Below, in pieces: positions 1 through 4,214 of a DNA stretch of 5,434 bases (position 1 is its first letter; each line of letters opens with the position of its first letter). The DNA comes from Spirochaetota bacterium (GTDB taxonomy: Bacteria; Spirochaetota; Spirochaetia; Treponematales; Breznakiellaceae). The stretch lies in the NCBI GenBank assembly GCA_023398155.1, contig JAEWSV010000601.1, positions 1 to 5,434 of the forward strand, written 5' to 3'. A program made the position numbers and the translations under genes. The notes beneath the pieces are model-generated. The model saw only the letters and a program-made list of their open reading frames with translations. It searched no databases and had not been told where the DNA came from.

Positions 1-114
1 CGTATCGTAGGAGCGGCGTTGGGCCGCGCTCATGCGGCCGGCGCGGAGCACGAAGCTCCGGATGCGACGGTTGTCAACGTTTTCTCTTTCAGCGGCCTGG
101 TCGTTCGATTCCAT
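1..114 (-). CDS. trmB: tRNA (guanine-N7-)-methyltransferase TrmB, N-terminal fragment
   Basis: Reading the minus strand from the ATG at 114-112 gives 38 codons without a stop, up to the window edge. Residues 16-27 read RRIRSFVLRAGR, followed by MSAAQRRSYD. This matches the conserved N-terminus of TrmB, whose E. coli form carries a very similar RRIRSFV-x-R-x-GR segment. TrmB is a cytoplasmic SAM-dependent enzyme that methylates N7 of G46 in the variable loop of many tRNAs. The Rossmann-type catalytic domain lies outside the window, so activity cannot be judged. The start sits 10 bp after the lipoprotein stop (127-125), so the two genes are almost certainly co-transcribed. An AGGGG lies only 2 nt before the ATG, which is close for a ribosome binding site. 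An in-frame GTG at 117-115 is an alternative start. The identification rests on a short but distinctive motif. Confidence 0.85.
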   Translation of the reverse strand, partial: MESNDQAAERENVDNRRIRSFVLRAGRMSAAQRRSYDT

Positions 115-124
115 CACCCCTATT

Positions 125-826
125 CTACGGGGCGCGCCGCCCTTCGTCGAGGCCCTGTTCGAGGGGAATCGGGTCCGTCAGCACGGCGACGGAGGAAGCC
201 TCGTCCTCGGCCCATAGAGCCGCGGACCGCGCCGACTGGCCGAGCGAGAGGTCCGCGACCTTTCCCGTTTTTACGGACAGGTCGATGTTGCGCAGGACGG
301 TGCCGGATGCGTCGTAAACCACGAGCAGGTTCTTGGGATACGAGGATGAGACGGCGTAGGCGCCGCCGGAAAAGGAAAGCGAGGGAAAGGGCCGCGCGCT
401 CGCGAGCGGAGCCTCGAAGGATACGGCGCGCTCATCCCGCTCGCCACCCTTGTCCAGGAGCACGATCCGATAAGTGCCGCGGGGGATCGTTCCGCCTTCC
501 GGCATGGAGAGCGAATGGGAACCGATCCAGGTTTGCCCCGTCTTCACCAGGGAGACCCAATCCTGCGAGGTCACTTTCCAGTAGAGCTGAGAGCGATCGT
601 TCACGATTCGGAGTTCTTCCAGATCGGCTTCCCCGTCCTCGTCTTCCGCGAAGGCGAAGCAGGACAGGCGCTCGACGTAGGAGGCGCCCGACTGGCGATA
701 GACGAGCTTAAGGGAGACCGCGACGAGCCGCGGCGCCGTCTGGGAACAGGACGCGAGAGCGGCCAGGGCGAGCGAGACGAAAACGCGGGCGAAGAGCCGC
801 GGCAGAGCCTTTCCCATCGTCCGCAT
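125..826 (-). CDS. Putative lipoprotein of unknown function
   Basis: A 233-residue protein with a lipoprotein signal peptide: basic n-region (R2, K6, R10, R14), hydrophobic core at about residues 15-25, and a lipobox L24-A25-S26-C27 with Ser at +2. This predicts lipidation at C27 and membrane anchoring by the Lsp pathway. The mature part alternates short hydrophobic and polar stretches and has few helix-like runs, compatible with a beta-rich extracytoplasmic domain. An acidic run EDEDGE lies at 61-66. I recognise no family. Start choice is open. The ATG at 826 has an AAGGGG (840-835) 8 nt upstream. The in-frame ATG at 817 (MGKALPRLF...) lies 9 nt after a TATAGT box and would suit a leaderless transcript; either keeps the signal peptide. 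The open frame continues upstream to 973 but there overlaps the photolyase and lacks a signal-like sequence. The gene heads a unit with trmB and is divergent from the photolyase. Confidence 0.75.
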   Translation of the reverse strand: MRTMGKALPRLFARVFVSLALAALASCSQTAPRLVAVSLKLVYRQSGASYVERLSCFAFAEDEDGEADLEELRIVNDRSQLYWKVTSQDWVSLVKTGQTWIGSHSLSMPEGGTIPRGTYRIVLLDKGGERDERAVSFEAPLASARPFPSLSFSGGAYAVSSSYPKNLLVVYDASGTVLRNIDLSVKTGKVADLSLGQSARSAALWAEDEASSVAVLTDPIPLEQGLDEGRRAP

Positions 827-855
827 ACTATATTCCCCTTGTTCGGCCGGCACAA
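827..855 (-). promoter_or_regulatory. Candidate promoter for the lipoprotein-trmB unit
   Basis: On the minus strand, TTGTGC (855-850) is followed by a 17-nt spacer and TATAGT (832-827), a 5/6 match to the sigma70 -10 consensus. Transcription would start near 820, downstream of the ATG at 826 and just before the ATG at 817. If this promoter is used, the protein would begin at 817 on a leaderless or nearly leaderless message. The -35 element matches only at TTG. This is a pattern reading without experimental support. Confidence 0.4.
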
Positions 856-858
856 GGG
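836..858. promoter_or_regulatory. 23-bp imperfect palindrome, possible operator between divergent genes
   Basis: CCCTTGT (836-842) and ACAAGGG (852-858) are perfect 7-bp inverted arms around a 9-bp centre containing GGCCGG. The dyad lies in the 49-bp gap between the lipoprotein and photolyase starts. Each arm contains the TTGT of one of the two proposed -35 elements (839-844 on plus, 855-850 on minus). It could bind a dimeric regulator controlling both directions, or merely reflect a symmetric divergent promoter. A transcriptional terminator is unlikely, because no T-tract follows the right arm. Confidence 0.45.
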
Positions 859-867
859 TTGTACTAT
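839..867 (+). promoter_or_regulatory. Candidate promoter for the photolyase operon
   Basis: TTGTTC (839-844), a 17-nt spacer and TACTAT (862-867, 4/6 match to TATAAT) lie directly before the photolyase. The -10-like box ends 8 nt before the ATG at 876, so the predicted first transcribed base is at or next to the start codon. No Shine-Dalgarno sequence is visible in the intervening bases. The two facts together suggest a leaderless mRNA. The -35 match is weak (TTG only). Confidence 0.4.
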
Positions 868-875
868 TTCCCGTA

Positions 876-2279
876 ATGCGCAACGAGCGGATACGCGAAC
901 TCAACGGACTCGCCGAACGGCCGGGCGATTTCGGCCTGTATTGGATGCAGGCGTCCGTCCGCGCCGAGAACAACCTCGCGCTCGAATGGGCGGCCGCTCG
1001 CGCAGACGCGCTCGGCCTCCCCCTCCTCGTCGCCTTCTGCCTAGTGGACGATTTTCCCGGCGCAGTCCCCGTCCACTACCGCCATCTTATCGCGGGTCTC
1101 GCCGAGGCTAAGACCGGACTGGCCGATAAGGGCATCCGCCTCGCCGTATTCCGCGGAGAGCCCGGCCCCGTCATCGGCTCCCTCGCCTCTCGGGCCGCCT
1201 TCGTCGTCGCCGACGCGGGGTACCTCCGCGTCCAAGCCGCGTGGCTCTCCGCCGTGGCCGGCGCTGCGCCCTGCCGCGCCGTCCGGATAGAAGGGGACGT
1301 GGCCGTCCCTCCGGCCGTCGCTTCCCCGAAAGAGGAGTGGTCAGCCGCAACCCTCAGGCGTCGCCTCATGCCGGTGGTGGACGGTTTCCTGGAAGAATGC
1401 GACGAGCGATCGGTCACCCGCTCCTCTCTCGGCTTGGATATCGAGGGCGACCTTTCCGGCGGCCTTCCCGCCCTCCTGTCCGCCCCGTTCGGCGCTCCGC
1501 CCCGACGCGCGGCCGACCAACGCGTAACCGTACGGAGCGGGTCGAAGGCGGCCTCCGCCGGCTTCGAGGACTTCCTCGCGAACCGCCTGGATCGCTATGC
1601 CGAAGACCGGAACGATCCCAATCTGGACGGGGGCTCGCGCATGAGCGCGGCGCTCCACTTCGGCCACGTTTCTTCCATCGATCTCGTCCGGAGGACCCTC
1701 CGCGCGACCGGCGAACGGAGCGCCCTCGATTGCCGCCATCCGGGGGCGCGGGCCTTCATCGAGGAGCTCGTGGTGCGCAGGGAGCTCGCCGTGAACATGG
1801 CCCACTACCGATCCGATTACGATGCTCCCTCCTGCCTCCCCGATTGGGCGCGGAGGACACTCGCCGAAGGAGCGCTCCACCCCCGCGAGACGCGCTATTC
1901 ATTCGAAGAACTGGAGGACGCGGCCACCGCCGATCCCTACTGGAACGCCGCGCAGGACCAGATGGTGACCTCGGGCTTCATGCACGGCTACATGCGCATG
2001 TACTGGGGAAAACGCCTCCTGGCCTGGACCGCGAGCCCCGAGGACGCGTGGAGCGCCGCCGTCGCCCTCAACGATCGGTATTCCCTGGACGGACGCGATC
2101 CCAACGGCTACGCGGGCATCGCCTGGTGCTTCGGGAAGCACGATCGGCCATGGACCGGACGGCCTATTTACGGTACGGTACGCTATATGAACGCGAACGG
2201 CCTAAAAAGAAAATTCGACGCGGACGCCTACGCGAAGCGCGTCCGGGATCTCAAGGAGGCGCCATGTTCGACTATCTGA
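876..2279 (+). CDS. phrB: Class II CPD DNA photolyase
   Basis: This 467-residue FAD enzyme splits UV-induced cyclobutane pyrimidine dimers using light. The N-terminal alpha/beta antenna-type domain spans about residues 18-150 (FGLYWMQASVRAENNLAL...), and the helical FAD/DNA-binding domain about 235-467. Class II signatures include PNLDGGSRMSAALHFGHVS (248-266), FIEELVVRRELAVNMAHY (294-311), YDAPSCLPDW (315-324), NDRYSLDGRDPNGY (399-412) and RPIYGTVRYMN (429-439). W356, W377 and W384 have the same spacing (21 and 7) as the electron-transfer tryptophans W360/W381/W388 of the Methanosarcina mazei class II enzyme. N399 aligns with the Asn near flavin N5. The length fits the family and no key residue is obviously missing. 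The ATG at 876 lacks a Shine-Dalgarno sequence but follows a -10-like box. The 3' end overlaps the next gene by 16 bp, indicating translational coupling. Confidence 0.96.
   Translation: MRNERIRELNGLAERPGDFGLYWMQASVRAENNLALEWAAARADALGLPLLVAFCLVDDFPGAVPVHYRHLIAGLAEAKTGLADKGIRLAVFRGEPGPVIGSLASRAAFVVADAGYLRVQAAWLSAVAGAAPCRAVRIEGDVAVPPAVASPKEEWSAATLRRRLMPVVDGFLEECDERSVTRSSLGLDIEGDLSGGLPALLSAPFGAPPRRAADQRVTVRSGSKAASAGFEDFLANRLDRYAEDRNDPNLDGGSRMSAALHFGHVSSIDLVRRTLRATGERSALDCRHPGARAFIEELVVRRELAVNMAHYRSDYDAPSCLPDWARRTLAEGALHPRETRYSFEELEDAATADPYWNAAQDQMVTSGFMHGYMRMYWGKRLLAWTASPEDAWSAAVALNDRYSLDGRDPNGYAGIAWCFGKHDRPWTGRPIYGTVRYMNANGLKRKFDADAYAKRVRDLKEAPCSTI
2253..2259 (+). promoter_or_regulatory. Consensus Shine-Dalgarno for the glutaredoxin-like gene
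   Basis: AAGGAGG, the full anti-SD complement, lies inside the last codons of the photolyase and ends 4 nt before the ATG at 2264. It fixes that start and shows that this genome uses classical ribosome binding for an internal cistron, in contrast to the SD-less genes at transcript heads. Confidence 0.85.
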
Positions 2280-2566
2280 CGTACACCACGGTGGAAGGGG
2301 GAGACAAGCGCCACGACGTCGTGGTCTACGCGCTTTCCACGTGCGGCTTCTGCAAGCGCGCCCTGGCCTTCCTTTCCGACAAGGGCATAGAGCACCGCTA
2401 CGTCCACTTGGACCTGGTGCCCCTCGAGACGAAGACCCGCGCGAAGACGGCGCTCAAGGAACGATTCGGCGAGCATATTTCGTTTCCCTACGCGGTCATC
2501 GACGAGAAGACGACGCTCATCGGCTTCATCGAGGCGGATTGGCGCAAGACGCTCCTCGACGCCTAG
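2264..2566 (+). CDS. Glutaredoxin-like thiol-disulfide protein (CGFC)
   Basis: A 100-residue single-domain thioredoxin-fold protein. The N-terminal strand DVVVYALST (18-26) leads into the redox motif C27-G-F-C30-K. The loop before the cis-proline reads FPYAVID (74-80, P75), and GFIEADW (87-93) forms the C-terminal helix region. Size and order fit small glutaredoxin/NrdH-type proteins. CGFC differs from the classical CPYC of glutaredoxins and the CGFS of monothiol ones; both cysteines are present, so dithiol chemistry is possible. Its position 8 bp before an FTR-like gene suggests reduction by that Fe-S protein rather than only by glutathione, which is inference. The frame is open far upstream through the photolyase, but that part is an Arg-rich shadow. 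The start at 2264 is set by a perfect Shine-Dalgarno and overlaps the photolyase stop, so translation is probably coupled. Confidence 0.9.
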   Translation: MFDYLTYTTVEGGDKRHDVVVYALSTCGFCKRALAFLSDKGIEHRYVHLDLVPLETKTRAKTALKERFGEHISFPYAVIDEKTTLIGFIEADWRKTLLDA

Positions 2567-2570
2567 GGGA
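2565..2570 (+). promoter_or_regulatory. Shine-Dalgarno for the FTR-like gene
   Basis: AGGGGA overlaps the TAG stop of the glutaredoxin-like gene (2564-2566) and ends 4 nt before the ATG at 2575. It supports that start over in-frame upstream codons and tight coupling between the two redox genes. Confidence 0.65.
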
Positions 2571-2574
2571 CATC

Positions 2575-2907
2575 ATGGCTGAAAAGTCGAAGGAAGAGAC
2601 GAAGCGTTTCACCGAGATGGTCGCGCGGAAGCAGGGCTGGGAACTTTCAGGCGAAGAGGGTTTCTACGACGACCTCGTGACAGGGCTCGCCACCAACTGG
2701 AACCGGTACGGTTACTTCCTCTGCCCCTGCAGGGACAGCGAAGGCAGCCGGGAGGCGGACGCGGACGTGGTCTGCCCGTGCGTATACGCCAAAGCGGATA
2801 TCGAAGAGCACGGGCATTGCTTCTGCGCCCTCTACCAATCCAAGGCCTTCAGGGCCTCGGGGAAGGCCCCGGCGGGCATACCCGAGCGACGGGGGAGCGG
2901 CGCATAA
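2575..2907 (+). CDS. ftrB: Ferredoxin:thioredoxin reductase catalytic (beta) subunit-like [4Fe-4S] protein
   Basis: A 110-residue cytoplasmic protein with three paired-cysteine motifs: C50-P-C52, C67-P-C69 and C82-F-C84. These are the hallmark of the FTR catalytic subunit, which passes single electrons from ferredoxin through a [4Fe-4S] cluster to a disulfide that reduces thioredoxin-fold proteins. By analogy with the cyanobacterial enzyme, C50, C67, C69 and C82 would hold the cluster, and C52 with C84 would form the active disulfide. Spacing is X14 and X12, against X16 and X8 in plant and cyanobacterial forms, and the usual CHC is CFC with a His just before it (H81). This resembles forms I recall from non-photosynthetic bacteria and archaea. 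No variable (alpha) subunit gene is present. It is the last gene of the photolyase operon, 8 bp after the probable substrate gene. Its final codons lie within a 13-bp tandem repeat. Confidence 0.9.
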   Translation: MAEKSKEETKRFTEMVARKQGWELSGEEGFYDDLVTGLATNWNRYGYFLCPCRDSEGSREADADVVCPCVYAKADIEEHGHCFCALYQSKAFRASGKAPAGIPERRGSGA

Positions 2908-2928
2908 TAGCGGCGCATAATAGCGGCG
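2896..2928. repeat. 13-bp tandem repeat at the convergent gene ends
   Basis: Two full copies of AGCGGCGCATAAT (2896-2908 and 2909-2921) and a partial third (AGCGGCG, 2922-2928). The first copy encodes the final Ser-Gly-Ala and stop of the FTR-like gene. The third ends exactly at the stop codon (2931-2929) of the opposite gene. The repeat therefore fills the whole 21-bp gap between the stops. No hairpin with a T-tract was found here, so no intrinsic terminator separates the two converging units. Confidence 0.9.
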
Positions 2929-4167
2929 TTAGATATTGAAGGTGAGCGAGATGACCGTGGTGTCGGAACTCTTGATCTGACTCACGAGGGATTCGAACTT
3001 CACGCCCACCTTTTCGCAGGCTTCGCTCAAGTAGGATAGGTAGTAGAGCCCGAGTTCGGTGTCGGCCTCCCCTTCCGGAATCTCCCGATAGAAATCCGTC
3101 AGGCTCTTCTTCTTGAGGTCGGCGGACTTCTTGGCGTCGATGCTGTCCTTGATCACCTGGTATTCGCTCTCCTTGTTGTAGAGCGTCACCTGTAGCTTGC
3201 CCTGGGTACCGATGGACGTGCTCGTCCCGCCGATCTTCCAGGAGACGTAGACGAGCTCGCCCTTGCGCCGGAGCTCCTCCACCACCTTCCGCCGGATGTT
3301 CGGGTCGAAGAGGACCGCGTTCGGATCCACCGTACCCCGGTACATAAAGGCGGCCGCCCTGCGGAGGTTGGCGTTCTCCGAATTCACCGCGAGCTCTATG
3401 ATCATGAGCGCCACGTACTCCGCGATCCTGGACTTGTCCATGTAGCCGCCGAGGCAGGACCGGATTTCGTTGGCAAGGAGGTCATAGCCCTCCACGCCGC
3501 GGAATTTGGTGAGGATGAACCACGTGAAGGGCCGCAGGTTGTTGAGGAACTTTTCGCTCAGGAAAAGCTGGACGTTCATCTCGTCGGGGAGGAGGTTGGC
3601 GTTCTTCGTGATGGCGGCGCGGATGGGCGCCAAGAGCTCTTCGCGTATCTCCGCCACCGTTTTTTCGCGTTCGGTCAGGAAATTCTGCAGGAAGCCGTCG
3701 TTGAATCGGGTCTTCTCGTCGATGATGGAGGCCGTATTCGACCGGTTCCAGCGTTTGATGACGTCGGAGTTGAGCACGCGGGTGAACAAAGTAGCGTCGT
3801 ATTGGCGATAGAGCATCCCGTAGACGATGAGTTTGGAAAGGTCCATCACTTCCTGACGGCAAGAGACGAACTCGGGTCGCGAAATTTCGACCTTCGAAAT
3901 GTAATCGATGAGTAGCAGCCGTTGGATGGAAGCGGGTACGAACTTGTCCAAAAGCAGCCCGTATTCTTCCACGTTGTCGGCGAGTTTAAATTTCGTCAGT
4001 TTTTTGTTCTGCCGAATGAAAACAGTCGTGCCCTCTTCGGTCAAGACGACCTTCAGGGGCAGGTCGAGGACCGTCTTCCGTTCCTGAACCGGCATTCTTT
4101 GGTTGTACTCCTCTTCGTATTCGGACGATCTTGAACGTATTATATCCGAGGGCCTTCGATCTGTCAT
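2929..4167 (-). CDS. Conserved-looking protein of unknown function, possible degenerate GHKL-type fold
   Basis: A 412-residue, probably soluble protein without signal peptide or clear membrane segment. I recognise no family. The first 24 residues are charged and poorly ordered (EYEEEYNQR at 16-24); compact sequence begins at KTVLDLPLKVVL (31-42). Residues 80-240 look mainly helical. The C-terminal part shows faint similarity to histidine-kinase-type ATPases: an N-box-like segment (E258-L-A-V-N262 inside a helix), a strand GKLQVTLYN (323-331) where the G1 Asp would be expected, and LGLYYLSYL (372-380) followed by TTVISLTFNI (403-412), like the G2 region and last strand. Canonical Gly-rich boxes are missing, so ATP binding is doubtful. 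The ATG at 4167 has no Shine-Dalgarno but follows TAGAGT by 6 nt. M25 (4095) has GAGGAG 12 nt upstream and is an alternative start. The gene is more A/T-rich than its neighbours. It stands alone, convergent with the FTR-like gene and divergent from the M28-like one. Confidence 0.85.
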   Translation of the reverse strand: MTDRRPSDIIRSRSSEYEEEYNQRMPVQERKTVLDLPLKVVLTEEGTTVFIRQNKKLTKFKLADNVEEYGLLLDKFVPASIQRLLLIDYISKVEISRPEFVSCRQEVMDLSKLIVYGMLYRQYDATLFTRVLNSDVIKRWNRSNTASIIDEKTRFNDGFLQNFLTEREKTVAEIREELLAPIRAAITKNANLLPDEMNVQLFLSEKFLNNLRPFTWFILTKFRGVEGYDLLANEIRSCLGGYMDKSRIAEYVALMIIELAVNSENANLRRAAAFMYRGTVDPNAVLFDPNIRRKVVEELRRKGELVYVSWKIGGTSTSIGTQGKLQVTLYNKESEYQVIKDSIDAKKSADLKKKSLTDFYREIPEGEADTELGLYYLSYLSEACEKVGVKFESLVSQIKSSDTTVISLTFNI

Positions 4168-4173
4168 CGGCTT

Positions 4174-4179
4174 ACTCTA
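4174..4179 (-). promoter_or_regulatory. Possible -10 box for the 412-residue protein gene
   Basis: TAGAGT on the minus strand (4179-4174) matches TATAAT at 4 of 6 bases and ends 6 nt before the ATG at 4167, compatible with a leaderless start. No TTGACA-like element was seen 16-18 nt further upstream, so the assignment is weak and rests mainly on parallel arrangements elsewhere in the window. Confidence 0.25.
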
Positions 4180-4208
4180 TTGACGCGCTCCTATACCGCG
4201 TCTATCCT
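4180..4208 (+). promoter_or_regulatory. Candidate sigma70-like promoter for the M28-like gene
   Basis: TTGACG (4180-4185, 5/6 match to TTGACA), a 17-nt spacer and TATCCT (4203-4208, 4/6 match to TATAAT) form the best promoter in the window. The -10 box ends 6 nt before the GTG at 4215, placing the predicted transcription start on or beside the start codon. No Shine-Dalgarno precedes the GTG. The promoter lies in the 47-bp gap to the divergent gene and adjoins that gene's own -10-like box. Confidence 0.5.
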
Positions 4209-4214
4209 TGGGCC

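Noticed and set aside
44..60. Inverted repeat CGGAGC-N5-GCTCCG
   Set aside because: It lies inside trmB codons for the conserved FVLRA segment, so coding constraint and high G+C explain it.
19..711. Long plus-strand open frame of 230 codons
   Set aside because: The product is extremely Arg/Pro-rich and runs antisense to trmB and the lipoprotein gene, both supported by motifs. It is an artefact of high G+C sequence.
827..973. N-terminal extension of the lipoprotein frame by 49 codons
   Set aside because: It would overlap the photolyase coding region and bury the signal peptide inside the protein.
1241..2263. Upstream in-frame extension of the glutaredoxin-like protein
   Set aside because: It lies wholly within the photolyase in another frame and is Arg-rich. 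A consensus Shine-Dalgarno fixes the start at 2264.
2341..2574. Upstream extension of the FTR-like protein
   Set aside because: It overlaps the glutaredoxin-like gene out of frame. The ATG at 2575 has its own Shine-Dalgarno and starts a family-sized protein.
2852..2869. GGGCCT-N6-AGGCCC hairpin near the end of the FTR-like gene
   Set aside because: It is within the coding region and has no T-tract after it, so it does not qualify as an intrinsic terminator.
4131..4214. Upstream TTG start for the M28-like protein
   Set aside because: The frame is open, but the extension overlaps the divergent coding region, has no good ribosome binding site and would put some 28 residues before a well-formed signal peptide.
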